From contig RPFO01001873.1 of the NCBI GenBank assembly GCA_009746045.1, positions 1 through 58,536 of the forward strand: a stretch of 58,536 bases of DNA, in the 5' to 3' direction. Position numbers and translations under genes: made by a program. Source of the DNA: Mesostigma viride. Lineage: Eukaryota; Streptophyta; Mesostigmatophyceae; Mesostigmatales; Mesostigmataceae. A model generated the notes under the pieces. That model saw only the letters and a list, made by a program, of their open reading frames with translations. It was not told the origin of the DNA and ran no database searches. Positions within the stretch are counted from its first letter, which is position 1; every line of letters starts with the position of its first letter. Shown here in pieces: positions 41,447-52,770 of the stretch.

Positions 41447-43145
41447 TTACTCCGAATAAAGAGTTAAGAGGTTGGCCCTCGGCAGTCGGCATGGCGATCA
41501 CGGAGCGATGACGGGGCGATGACGGGGCGATGACGGGGCGTTGACGCGCGTGATGAATAGGATCTGTTTGACAGGCGGCGGCTATTGGTAATATAGATTG
41601 TTGATTAAGAGAAGAGTTTAGATGTTGGCCCGTGGGCGATGACGGTGACGGCGTCACCGTCATCGCCCTCGACGGGCGTCATGAATACGACCTTTTTGAT
41701 ATGCGGCGGCTATTGGTAATATAGGTCGTTGACTACTACTCCGAATACAAATGTAAAGAGTTAAGAGGTTGGCCCTCGGCTGGCTCGGCATGGCGATCAC
41801 GGGGCGATGACGGGGCGATGACGGGGCGTTGACGCGCGTGATGAATAGGATCTGTTTGATAGGCGGCGGCTATTGGTAATATAGATTGTTGATTAAGAGA
41901 AGAGTTTAGATGTTGGCCCGTCGAGGGCGATGACGGTGACGACCGTCACCGTCATCGCCCTCGACGGGCCCGATGAAAAACCGATGTTTGATATGCGGCA
42001 GCTATTGGTAGTATAGGTCGTTGACTATCACTCCGAATAAACAGTTAACAGGTTAAGGCCCTCGGCCGGGCGATGACGGCAGTGTTTTTTTTAAGGTTTT
42101 CGTTACTAGTGGCGCTAGGCCACTTGTGGCGTTTCGAACTATGAAAACTTGAGTTTACTCGGCCAATGTGTGGCTTTAAGCCAATTAAAATTAGGCTTGG
42201 CACGGCCACGTGTGGCGGGCTGGCTTTTTGGTGCAGCAAATGACCCTACCGGCAGCGGGGTCAGCGCGGCGCGGCGCCGTACTGGCATTCCAAGTTCAAA
42301 GTAGTTCAGAATAGTATGTTTAATTATCTTAAGTTCAAACTAGTAGAATTTAGTATAATCATTCACGCCTTAAGTTAGGTTCACGCCTGAAGTTGGGTTG
42401 ACCAAAAACCTCGAACCCAACTTAAGGCGTGAATGCCTGTACACAAGGCGGGCGAGCGTCTCCGTCTCAGGCATCGGCGCCGGGCGTACTTGGTAAATTA
42501 ACAACAACGATTACTACTACAGCCACTGCTTAACAAAACGATTACTGTAGTGCCGAAAGTCGAAACACATTAGTCAATGCAGTACAGTACTGTATGGCTG
42601 GCGAGTGACGTAATAACTGAGGCGCCAGCCGCCAGGCCGCCAGCCAGCTGAAGCCTGAAAAGTGAAAATGCACACAAGCTGCAGTCTGCACAGTGCACTC
42701 TGGTCTCTGGCAGCGGGCCACTTGCCACTTGGCACTTGGCCGGGCTCTACGTACATGCACTATGCAGTCAGTAAGTCAGTCAGTCATAGTAGTACTCATA
42801 GTAGTTCTAGTACTGGGGAGGCTTGTGGCGGAACGCCGGCCGGAAGACCGGCTGACACCGCCAATTGTGGCGTAACCTGTACTAGAGTGAACTTCAGGCA
42901 CGGCCACCCTGTGGCGAAACGAAACTACAAAGTAGAACAGCACGGCCAAATTGTGGCTTCTTGGGTGCCCTGTCAAAGTGGGTGGCACCGCCACATTTTG
43001 CCAAAAAAAGTGCCACACCGCCACATTTGGCGGCATATCGCCACTAAAAAAAACACTGGATGACGGGGCGATGACGGGGCGTTGACGCTCGTGATGAATA
43101 GGACCTGTTTAATAGGCGGCGGCTATCGCTAATATATAGGTCGGA
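41447..43145. repeat. 290-bp satellite, two full copies plus an interrupted third
   Basis: Units are marked by ACTCCGAATA at about 41447, 41737 and 42028 (period 290-291). Each holds GCGATGACGGGGCGATGACG words and a long palindrome around CGATGACGGTGACG. The third copy is split at 42080 by a hAT-like element and resumes at 43059. Confidence 0.9.
42080..43058. mobile_element. non-autonomous hAT-like transposon
   Basis: A 979-bp insert with terminal inverted repeats CAGTGTTTTTTTTA (14 bp, exact). It is flanked by an 8-bp duplication GATGACGG (42072-42079 and 43059-43066). Both the duplication length and the CAGTG start are characteristic of the hAT superfamily. Subterminal regions carry many GCCA-n-TGTGGC(G) words on both sides, expected as transposase-binding sites. 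The middle has a hairpin (about 42378-42434, arms near TTCACGCCT and AACCCAACTT). No transposase frame is present. The duplication sequence also occurs in the host satellite, but the interrupted 290-bp unit confirms the insertion. Confidence 0.8.
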
Positions 43146-43150
43146 TATTT

Positions 43151-43610
43151 GTGTAGCACCCCCCTCCTTCCCACGGCAGGTACGCAGCGACTCGCTGTTG
43201 TGCTGGCTGCAGTTGTGTACCACCTGTACGGTTTTTGTGTACCACCTCCCTCCTTCCCACGGCAGGTACGCAGCGACTCGCTGTTGTGCTGGCTGCAGTT
43301 GTGTACCACCTGTACGGTATTTGTGTACCACCCCCCTCCTTCCCACGGCAGGTACGCAGCGACTCGCTGTTGTGCTGGCTGCAGTTGTGTACCACCTGTA
43401 CGGTTTTTGTGTACCACCTCCCTCCTTCCCACGGCAGGTACGCAGCGACTCGCTGTTGTGCTGGCTGCAGTTGTGTACCACCTGTACGGTATTTGTGTAC
43501 CACCCCCTCCTTCCCACGGCAGGTACGCAGCGCCCGGCTGTTGTCCTGGCTGCAGTTGTGTATGGTACCACCTGTACGGTATTTGTGTACCACCACCCTC
43601 CATGGCCCAT
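43151..43610. repeat. 86-bp tandem repeat
   Basis: Units begin GTGTACCACC and start at about 43151, 43237, 43323, 43409, 43495 and 43583. GTTTTTGTG and GTATTTGTG alternate between units at first, suggesting a 172-bp dimer. The minus-strand VVHKYRTGGTQLQ frame is an artefact. Confidence 0.95.
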
Positions 43611-44597
43611 GCAGCCCGGCCCGGCATCGTGCCGTCGCCGACCCGACAACGTTTTCTCGAACAACACGAATTTGAATTTTAGGGACTGGAGCGGCTGGCA
43701 CGCTAGCGGCACGACCAACGGAACAAGAGAACCGAGAAACTGTGGCCGCCAGGAGGATAAAGGTTTCAAGGCGCATGCGTTTGAGGCTAGCCAGAACCGA
43801 ATGCGAGGTTTTACTTTATCAAACCGATGTATATCAATGTGGCCAGAATTCTTTTCCAGTTGCGGGGTCGTGTGTCGCCAATTTGTTGTTGGGCCGGGCA
43901 CTTCAATCGTGATTGCAAGAAGTCAGTTCACGACGCCGTTAGCGTGGCATTTATGTACAGCAATTCATCGTTCGGCTTCTTTATCCTATCGGCAACTCCT
44001 CACGACGTGTGAGCGTGAGTCGGTTGTCGTGTGAATGGACACTTTCTGGGAAAGTAAGTCACTAGAGTGCCAATTTCACCGATCGCAAAACATTTACCCA
44101 GTTTGGGCAGATAGACCTGGCTAAATACGAGGGCGAGCGGAAGTAATTGTTGATGCATAGCCATCTGCTTCCTGCGCTTTGTAATTGTAATGAGTTGTTC
44201 GGAAATTGGCGTCTCTAGCGGTTACTCCTCTGTGCACAGCTGGCGACCAAGAAGACTTCATTGGCAGCCGGACTGCGGATGCGCGTCGTTGGAATATTAG
44301 CAACGTTAACATGTTTGCTGCGTTTTTTGTGAAGCTTGTCTAGCCGACTGCATTTGGGAGACTTGGCAAGGTTGCCTCCAATCGTTGAAGTCACAACCTG
44401 GGTGTCAATTCACGTTTACTAGCCACGGTCATAGTAACATTCTAATGGCATTTGTCCCAGTTTCAACATGGGTTTTCACTCTGATCTGATGGAGTGAAGG
44501 GCCTAGCTCCGTGGTTTTGTGTCATTGTAGCAGTTTAGTCGCCTGCTAACGTAGTGAATCTTCCATCCCACCTCTCCCACCCCCACCCGCACTTCTC

Positions 44598-44854
<257 letters not shown>

Positions 44855-44921
44855 TCCCACCCCCGCTCTCTTGTCCCTCCCGCACCCCTCCTCTCTCTTT
44901 CCCTTTTCCTTGGCTGTTGAG

Positions 44922-44995
44922 AAGGACTGGGGTGAAAACTCCAGACCGTTGGTGGCTGCCTTCAAGCAGGAAGTTTCAAGGATCAACAAGTTTTT
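44922..44995 (+). CDS. candidate internal exon after a CT tract
   Basis: Acceptor TTGGCTGTTGAG precedes 24 codons reading KDWGENSRPLVAAFK and EVSRINKF, ending at donor GTGAGC (44996). A second donor AAAG|GTGAGT lies at 45031. The peptide is protein-like, but flanking exons are not found and the family is unknown. Confidence 0.3.
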
Positions 44996-45576
44996 GTGAG
45001 CTGTCTGATATGGTCACTGCTGCGACAAAGGTGAGTTATCTTGTTTTTCATGTAATTTTTTTGCTGTAGCTAGGTAAGCCGGCCATTTTGTACTCCCCTT
45101 TCTTTTGCTCTCACGATTTATTCTTGTTGTGGTTTATATGGTCCCGTTAAGTGGCATGCATTATCATTATCCACATTAGTGTGAGAAACCATCCGCAGTG
45201 TTGTAGCTTGCATCTATAACAACAGTTTTTGCTGCCGCCGCCACTGCTATTACCAACATTAAGTCATTCTTGCTTTCTAAGCACTCTTTTTCCTCTTAGG
45301 CTGTTGGTTGGGATACCAGCCACCCTTGCACGCATAAATTCAAGCACCGGGTGCATGTGAAAACACAACCAAGGCAAGAATGTCCCCCTCTCGCAATATC
45401 CCACCCACGCAACGCACCCAATGCAGCAAGAATGGGACCACCTTGTTGCCATGAGCTCTAGCACCGTTGCCACCCCTAGCTTTCTACTGTTCCCGTCCAT
45501 CCTTATTTACACTGGCTGCTTTGCTTGCATTTCTGGCTCAGTGCCAGTTTGCACTTGCTAGCTTGCTAAGACAATA

Positions 45577-45970
45577 ATGCAGCTTGCAAACGGCAAGGGC
45601 AAGCACCCGGGTAAGAGCAAAGGCAACCGCACGAGCAAAGGAAAGGGAAACTGGAAGAGCAAGCACAAGGCCAAGGAAAGGACAAAGGCACTTGTGCTTG
45701 CCAAAAGGGCAGGCTCAAGGGAAATGACAAGGGCAAGGGCAGGGGCAGGCACAAGGGAAGCGGATAAGGGCAAGGGCAGGCGCAAGGGAAAGAGATTAGG
45801 ACAAGTCAAGCACGAGGGAACGGACAAGGGCAAGGGCAGGCACAAGGGAAAAGATGAAGACAAGGGCAGGCACTAGGGAAAGGATGAGGGCAACGGCAAA
45901 CACTGGGGATCAAAGGATAGGGGCAAGGGCAGATGCTAGGGTAACAGTTAGGGCAAAGGCAGGCACAAGA
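45577..45970 (+). repeat. AGGGCA/ACAAGGGAA-rich degenerate repeat with a Lys-rich frame
   Basis: Irregular GACAAGGGCAAGGGCAGGC words recur. The plus frame at 45577-45876 (99 codons, KGKHPGKSKGNRTSKG) follows this composition. I do not call it a gene with confidence. Confidence 0.5.
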
Positions 45971-46211
45971 GAAGAATAAGGGGCCGTGAAGTATAAGTGG
46001 AAATGCGGGTGGCGACATGGGGTTCGATCGGGCCTGCTGATGCAAATGCAGATTTCAACTGCAGTGACAAACACAAGCGTAGACATAGGCAACGACAAAT
46101 TCCTTGCATGCGTGCCTTGCTCTTCACCGGCTGGCTCGTTTGCTAGTTGTCTAACAGTTTCTACCGATAAACATCACTTGCCATTGTAAGGTCTGCCTTG
46201 CTGCCGTGCTA

Positions 46212-46446
46212 GTGGGTAGCTGGGTGATCGTGCTTGTTCCTTGTCAAGGGAGGGATGCATGTGGAGTAGGTGGGTGGGTGTGCTTGTTCCTTGCCAAGGA
46301 AGGGATGCACAAAGGTTAGATAGGTGCACGTGCTTGTTTCTTGTCAAGGGAGGGACGCACAAAGGGTAGGTGGGGGCACATGGTTGTGCCTCGTCAAGGG
46401 CGGGATGCACGAAGGGTAGGTGGGGGCATGTGGTTGGTCCTTGTCT
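46212..46446. repeat. 58-bp tandem repeat, four copies
   Basis: Units carry GTGCTTGTTCCTTG, then CAAGGGAGGGATGCAC, then GTAGGTGGG. They are diverged from one another. Confidence 0.85.
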
Positions 46447-46563
46447 TTTCACCGCCCAAGCGATGGCGATGTAGCATGCATTATACATTTATTCGTGCAT
46501 TAAAAATCACTTTCCTTACAAGCGGCCTTAGCCGACTCCATCTGCCGTTGCCATTTCTCCGTA

Positions 46564-46872
46564 TTGCATTGTCCGGACACGGTTTTTGTGTCGCAGGTCT
46601 TCCCCCGTAAAGGCACAAGCTGCCTGCGCGCGGAATTATGTGCAGACACCTCGGTTTCCAACACGACGGCTTCCCGCACATATCGAGCTCTGGATGTACA
46701 ACATCTTCCCCCGGCGCACTTGCTCCCGGATGGAGCTTCTGTGCGGTGCCGACATCCCCGGAGCTGTCCTAAGCACCGCATGGAAACAGTATTTCAAGCC
46801 ACGAAGAGAAGCCACGAATTTGATATTGACTTGATATTGTCGTCAGAAGACTTGATATGCTATTTTCTGTGA
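46564..46872 (+). CDS. possible exon, unrecognised, two competing frames
   Basis: After an acceptor-like TTTTTGTGTCGCAG (46600) one frame reads VFPRKGTSCLRAELCADTSV to TGA 46870-46872. A second reads IELWMYNIFPRRTCSRMELL and AWKQYFKPRREATNL and ends earlier. Both look plausible, so the assignment is uncertain. Confidence 0.25.
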   Translation: MHCPDTVFVSQVFPRKGTSCLRAELCADTSVSNTTASRTYRALDVQHLPPAHLLPDGASVRCRHPRSCPKHRMETVFQATKRSHEFDIDLILSSEDLICYFL

Positions 46873-47147
46873 AGGCGTTGGATTTTTGTGCATGACATGT
46901 AATCCTGCATTTAATAATGAAATTTTTTATGAAATAGGAACTCGTCTTGCATGAGCCTTGCTGCAAATGCCATTCATTTTTTTCCCCCGGGTAAATGGGT
47001 GTTAGGGGTTAGGTTGACCGAAATGATAAGTGAAATCAAAGTGACATGCGTACTGCAATTCAGAACGACATAGCGACATGATTGTAGTACCGGTAGTGTA
47101 CGCGAGAAGCATACGACGTCGTAACCTACGGGACCGAGTACCGGGAT

Positions 47148-47380
47148 CGTAAATTACCAACTCGTAAATTACTACCTCGCAAATTACTACCTCGTACCTT
47201 ACTACCTCGTAAATTACTACCTCGTACATTACTACCTCGTAAATTACTACCTCGTAAATTACTACCTCGTACATTACTACCTCGTAAATTACTACCTCGT
47301 AAATTACTATCTCGTAAATTACTACCTCGTAAATTACTACCTCGTAAATTACTACCTCGTAAATTACTACGTCGGATCTC
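47148..47380. repeat. 15-bp minisatellite TAAATTACTACCTCG
   Basis: About 15 units of (C)TCGTAAATTACTAC with TACATT and TACCTT variants. The unit is in frame with 3, giving a VVIYE frame on the minus strand. The same word occurs in the adjoining CACTATAC element end. Confidence 0.95.
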
Positions 47381-47462
47381 ACCTCGGATCTAGTTCGTAA
47401 CTTACGACACAGACTACGACGTAGTATCTAAACTGTAAGAGTAGTCTTGACGGTAAATTACC

Positions 47463-47518
47463 ACCTCGTAATTTACGCCTCGGATGCTTTTTACCACCCT
47501 CGGACGAAAAGTATAGTG
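47463..47518. mobile_element. CACTATAC element terminus, right copy
   Basis: This is the exact reverse complement of 35703-35758, ending CGAAAAGTATAGTG. The neighbouring sequence inward shares GATCCGAGG..GAGATCC with the left copy and runs into the 15-bp minisatellite. Confidence 0.6.
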
Positions 47519-47934
47519 TCGGAACGGCCGCAAAGGAGATCTGGCATCACAGGGTTCAGATGTGCGGAGATACTATGCGATCCAGCCGGTCCACGACCTG
47601 TTTGTAGAGCTTTTGTGCCAAGGGGCAGCACCGAACAGATGTGGGTGACGTTGCAAAAAACATCGGACTTGACGGTATATGTGGCTAGGCTATAGCTGGT
47701 GTACACATGGCATCTCAGCAGAGAGTAACTCGGGACATGAGAGTATGGGACATGATGCAAGGGTCGTTTACATTCCCACCCTTGCAGGAAGTAGCTTCGA
47801 ATGTATTATAGGCTCATATGCCCCCTCTCACGTGTCTATTAATTAATTAATTAATTAATTCCCCCTCTCTGGGCTATGTGCTACAGACAGATACTCCCAA
47901 CGGAGTTATGTTCCTAATTAATTAATTAATTAAA

Positions 47935-48120
47935 TGCAGATGATATTTGTAACTTTCGTGTAATTACTTTTGCAATGCAGACTAGCATAGTACTCTGTGG
48001 CATGCCCATGCGCATGACACGTGCAAGTACTTATTTACTTACCATTTAGGAGGAAATACCCGCAATTAATGGAAAACCACTGAAAAGGTCTAGCTGGTCA
48101 GTCATTGCATTAGCCATGCC
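47935..48120 (+). repeat. dispersed repeat families C (copy 2) and B tail
   Basis: It matches 38765-38890 (ATGCAGATGATATTTGTAAC, GCATGCCCATGCGCATGAC). It is followed by GAGGAAATACCCGCAA, as at 35474. Confidence 0.7.
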
Positions 48121-48640
48121 GTGTCTATGGCCTACCGACATCATAGGCACACATCAGCTGTCCACTACCTAGCATGACAGTGACAAAAATGGCTGACGGC
48201 GGAGCTCAGATCTTTTGCGTCTGAGCCCCAAATTCGGTCAGACCACTTGCATTCGATGCGCCTTTCTAAGACGCACACGCCAGTATAATCGGTTACGGCT
48301 GACACGCAGTATCCAGCTACGCACGTGACAAGCAGCCATATGACGACTCCAAAAGCAAAACGGGGTTTGGAAAAGGAGCTTTCCGGCTCCCAGCCTAACC
48401 CACTCGCCATCGTCCTTGCCCAGTCGACTGGGCCTGCAAACCCAACGCCAGCAAACCCATCGCCAAGCGCCTCGCCACCTTTAATGCAGCGCTCCCAACG
48501 CCGCCATTTTTGCAGGCTTTGCGGCCCGTGCCCCGTTGCTGGCGCCGGCCCGGCACCTGCCGCGGTCATGCCCCGCCGCCGCCCCGGCCCGCTCTACCGC
48601 CAGGACCCCAAGGTCTTGGCCGCCCGGCACCGCCTCAAGC

Positions 48641-48782
48641 TATTAGGTTCCTCCCGTTAGGAGTTTCCATTGGTCTTATCATAGTATAGAGCTTTGACAC
48701 GGCTCTGTATATAGGTTTATAGCTGGGCGTTTGCTTTGGTTTGAGTGATTTCACTCTGCTGTAAGTAATTCTATTTTTAATA
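48641..48782 (+). repeat. 142-bp repeat, copy 1
   Basis: CTATTAGGTTCCTCCCG through TTGAGTGATTTCACTC to TTTAATATATA is nearly identical to 49844-49985. It probably is a LINE 3' untranslated end, since each copy closes a coding-like segment. Confidence 0.9.
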
Positions 48783-49309
48783 TATATTCATTACATCCAG
48801 GAGGCCTATGCTGAGATCCAGCAGGCCTGTTCTCCCGTCCGTGCCGCTCAGGCGGTACAGCACCGCCTCCCTCGCGGCACTCCCTCCGTCGCCTCCGTCC
48901 AATCTCCCGCGCCGCATTCCCTGCTCGCGTCATCGATAAACATCAGAAAACCTACGCGGGTAATCAGTGCACACGGCTGATTGAGTGGATGGCTCTTCGC
49001 GGACCTCAACGCCCAGGGACGTGCGTGGCTGTACGTTCTCGCTTTCATTGCGGAGTGTGGGCTCGGCGTACCAAGTTCGTGCTCTTCCCATGCATGCCCC
49101 CCTATTCGCCTTAGCTCCCAGCCACTACTCGGTGGCGCCTCCGGCACCAGCTCTTTGCGGCCCCGCAGCCTCTTGTTCCGGCCGGGCGGCCTTGTGGTAG
49201 CTGTGGGCAGCCGCTGGATCCCACGGGGACTCACTACCTTGCCTGCATGGGGGGCCAACAGAATCAGAATTGGTATTTGTTTTTGCACACTGTCCGAGGT
49301 CCTGCATGA

Positions 49310-49843
49310 CGGTGGTGCTCGCCATGGTTCGGTCGGTTTTCCCCCGGCCACGCGAACATCCGGTCCGAGGAGGCGGATGGCCCTGCCTTCTATTCCCCCA
49401 ACCACCGGCCTGATGACATCGTGGTGCTGGACTTTGAGGGGGGTGGCCGGCATCTGCTTATTGACGTTTCGGTGGCGCGGCCCTTGGCTCTTAGCCACGT
49501 GGCTGGGGCCTCCCTCACGGCAGGTTACACGTACGGCGGACCGGGCGGAGCGGGCCAAGCTCCTGGCCTATATATGGCGACGTCGGGCACCATCGTGTGG
49601 TGCCCTTTGTCCTGGACGAGTTTGGGGCCATGGGGCCCCTGACCTCCGCCTTCTTCAAGGAGTGTTGCCAGCTCCGGGAGGACCGGTGCTGGACCTGGAG
49701 GGCCATCGGGCCCCATGCATCATCGACCGGGTCGGCGCGGACCTGAACGTCATATTGGCGTCAGCGCTTGTTGGTGGCGCTGACTCGGGCCATGGCTGAT
49801 ATCATGCTCCGCCGTACGCGGGCTGATTTTGCGGTGCAGCAGG
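49310..49843 (+). pseudogene. LINE-type C-terminal (nuclease-like) fragment
   Basis: In shifting frames it reads RPDDIVVLDFEGGGRHLLID with VSVARPLALSHVA, then RAERAKLLAYI, then HRVVPFVLDEFGAMGPLTSA. This D..l..DVSV..P, K, PF..E.G pattern follows the RT in a group of algal and animal non-LTR elements. At least three frame changes occur. It is bounded by the 142-bp repeats. Confidence 0.5.
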
Positions 49844-49985
49844 GCTATTAGGTTCCTCCCGTTAGGAGTTTCCATTGGTCTTATCGTAGTATAGAGCTTT
49901 GACATGGCTCTGTATATAGGTTTATAGCTGGGCGTTTGCTTTGGTTTGAGTGATTTCACTCTGCTGTAAGTAATTATATATTTAA
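49844..49985 (+). repeat. 142-bp repeat, copy 2
   Basis: It matches 48641-48782 with a few differences (TCGTAG for TCATAG, ACATGG for ACACGG). A fragment of its end (ATATATTCATTAC) recurs at about 50307. Confidence 0.9.
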
Positions 49986-49989
49986 TATA

Positions 49990-50330
49990 TAGAGAGGCCC
50001 CCGAGTTTCGCGCCTACTTCTGCCCCAACCGGAGTGATACTGAGGAGTCCGTCGCGGCCCAGCTTGGCGTCGCCACCAAAGGGGGCAGCGACATCATCGT
50101 GCACACAGTTCAGGCCTACCTAGCGACGCATCCGACCCATGTGGCGCTGAAGGTGGATTGCCACAATGCGTTCAATGCTGTCACCAAGGCTAGCATCTTT
50201 GAGGCCGTCGGCGAGGCGTTCCCTGACCTTCTTGCCGGCGTGGACAGCAGCCTGCTACGGCGAACCCACTCAACTCTCCTTCCTCATGGAGGATGGGACG
50301 TTCGCCGATATATATTCATTACTCACCCAA
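49990..50330 (+). pseudogene. LINE reverse transcriptase fragment
   Basis: The frame reads AAQLGVATKGGSDIIVHTVQ, then THVALKVDCHNAFNAVTKAS, the LD..NAFN..R region of non-LTR RTs, then AVGEAFPDLL. A frame change follows, after which YGEPTQLSFLMEDGTFADI continues. It stops at an ATATATTCATTAC junction. In an intact element this RT part would precede the nuclease-like part now found upstream. Confidence 0.65.
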
Positions 50331-50639
50331 CCACCGCCCCGACATTAATTACCGTGCTTGACTATGACGACGGGCAGGGTTGCCACCTGCTCATCGATGT
50401 CTCCATGGCTCGGCCGCTCTCCGGTCGCCACATCCTCCGGTCGCGACTAAATAAAGCTAGGCATCATCTGCAGAGCGTGGCACATCATAGGCACACATGT
50501 ATGTACATGACTACATAAAGCTAGAATGCTAAGGCATCAGCTGGTATAGTGCCTACATAGTAGGCGTACATGTACAAGGCCACGGCTAGGCCTGACTATT
50601 ATTCTACACTCTCGATCATCGATTATTCTACGCTCTGCG

Positions 50640-52130
50640 ATGCATCTTCTTCGGGGACTAAACGCTTCGCTTTACGACCTGTGCCAGCCTCCATCTCCAC
50701 GACAACAATCGCCTCATCCTCCCGGACGGCCGCCTCTGGCGACACCTCCCCCTGCTGCCCGGGCCGCATGCACCCGCCCCGAACTCCAGCACGCCATCCT
50801 CAACTCCCTCCTCCAGCGCTCCGACGGCGAGATCTGGGCTCCATCCATCTCCGCCCCCACACTTCGTTCCATCCTCGCGGAAGCCTTTCAGCAGCACGTG
50901 AACCCCCTTGCTGCCGACGTCAGTAGCAGCCATCGGCGGCACGCTGGCTACTGAACTTCCTCACATTTCCACCGCGCCGCCGCCTCCACCTCCACTGCCA
51001 TTTCCGCCTCCACTGCCGACATCACCGCCCAGCTCCTCGACCTCGACCAACGCCTTCAAGCCACCGCCACCGCCCTTGATTGCTTGCATGACACCGCCGG
51101 CCTCATGCACCAGGCGGTGCATGAAGGACATCGCCGCCCAGCCGGCGCCTGCCACTACGATACGGTTTTTGTTGACGCGAAATGAGTGAGAATGTTACCC
51201 GAGCGGTAACGAGGATTCGCACCGTTGATTTTAACATATGTTTCTTTTTTTGCGCCATTTGGCGAGCATCGACTGGAGCCTGAACCTAGCGGGGGGAATC
51301 ATGCGGTGGAATCTTGCGGGGGAATCTTGCATGCGGGGAAAAATTCCGAACGTGAATTTAGCGAAGTCCTACTACATTTTGCTTGGGTACACGGTACTAC
51401 AGCTTCGTCACTGAAAATTTTCTGTAGTTGCGTTGGTGTTTCGTGCGTTCCGCTGAAATTTTCGTGTTCAGTGCCCAGATCACAATTGGATCCGGGCGCA
51501 AAATGATTGGCTGTACGGTACGAACCAAAAACGAAATTTTAGTATCTAAGTTCCGCAGCGCTTGCTGAATTTGCTCCGGAAGCCCGGGGGCACTTTCCCC
51601 GCTGAAAAAGGTTTCCGCGGAAGCGTATCGTAGTGTGCTGGCCCGGCCGGCGATGCTCCCTCCACCTGGGCGGACTTGCTTAAGCAACACACCACCTCCA
51701 CCACCTCCACCATCACGGCACAACTCAAGCAACAAGCCCTCGACCTTCGCGAGGCGGCCGAGCTCGACAAGCGCAGCCACAATGCATGTCATCGACTCAT
51801 CGTCAAGCACTTCGACCACTGAGCCGGCGCCCGGCAGGTGAGACCTCCACGAGCCTGCTTGAGGCATTCAAGCGCGCCATTCTTGCCCCCATGCAACTCA
51901 CTGGTGAGCTGGACATGTCGGCTGTCCGCCTTCCCCGCGCGCGGGGTAAGGCTGGCCCGGCACCTGTGCTCCTCACCTTTAAATGGTACTCGGTCCGTTT
52001 TGAAGGACTGAGTTTTCCTCAGTCCTATTTAACCCCTAAATGGTCTTGCTGCCGATTTTCCGCCAAAAATCGAGTTCCAGCCGATGCATCGGCCCCTTCT
52101 CGGGGGACCAGATGCCGCGAAATCTATTGA
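50640..52130 (+). pseudogene. degenerate coding region, probably retroelement ORF
   Basis: Protein-like stretches on the plus strand change frame repeatedly: DGEIWAPSISAPTLRSILAE (50640-50954), STADITAQLLDLDQRLQAT to about 51184, then STITAQLKQQALDLREAAEL near 51720, then TSTSLLEAFKRAILAPMQLT to 52130 with LLTFKWYSVRF. The repeated TAQL..Q.LDL pattern suggests a coiled-coil ORF1-type protein of a retroelement. The about 450 bp between 51190 and 51640 are non-coding. Confidence 0.35.
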
Positions 52131-52139
52131 GAATTAGGA

Positions 52140-52770
52140 AAAGTTTAGCTGAGAAGATCGAAAGTTTATAAAATTCTTCACAGCATGGTACTAGGGTTTG
52201 CATACTTTTGACAAAGTTATAGAGGTGTTCTGGCCGGTCAAAGTACAAGGGGTCAGGGTACTTTTTCACGTACAACGTGCATTCCGGAAAACGACGACCT
52301 GGCCATGTGCGGCTTGCGCCCACGCATGGCATTTACGTTTGCGTTCGAATTTTCTGTCCAAACTTAGGCTATTGATGAAACGTCCTAAAGTTCCTACAGG
52401 CCACGTTTTTGGTTCGCGGGAATGCCATTTGATAGGTGCGGCAGCGTTCTTGCTGGAAAAAACTGCGACAGGCCGGACGATAGAAACGTCTGACAGCAAT
52501 ACATTTCCGGCGTATTTTAAAGGATATATGCGGTTTCTTTTACTTTTTATGGCTACATAGTAGTCGTAAACGTGCAAGGGTGGCCAGAAATCGCCGAATC
52601 CAGCGACCATGCTGCACAGCTTTGGTGTGCCGAAATGCGCCATTTTGCGGCCACCGCCTGGGCCAAGGTGAACGCCATCCATGCCTGGTAAAGCTTTTAA
52701 AAGCATCGTTTTCCTATCGATGTTTGACATTTTATATACGTTCTAGCTTGTGGCTCAACCGCTTTGCACT
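52140..52770. other. no gene seen
   Basis: No convincing frame, repeat array or RNA gene is visible between the degenerate coding region and the 231-bp satellite. Confidence 0.45.

Noticed and set aside
43044-44034. VVHKYRTGGTQLQ and related frames
   Set aside because: They overlap the 86-bp tandem repeat in several frames on both strands.
48641-49985. A small LTR element with 142-bp LTRs
   Set aside because: The repeats lack matching inverted termini and a target duplication. Coding pieces next to them are LINE-type, so 3' ends fit better.
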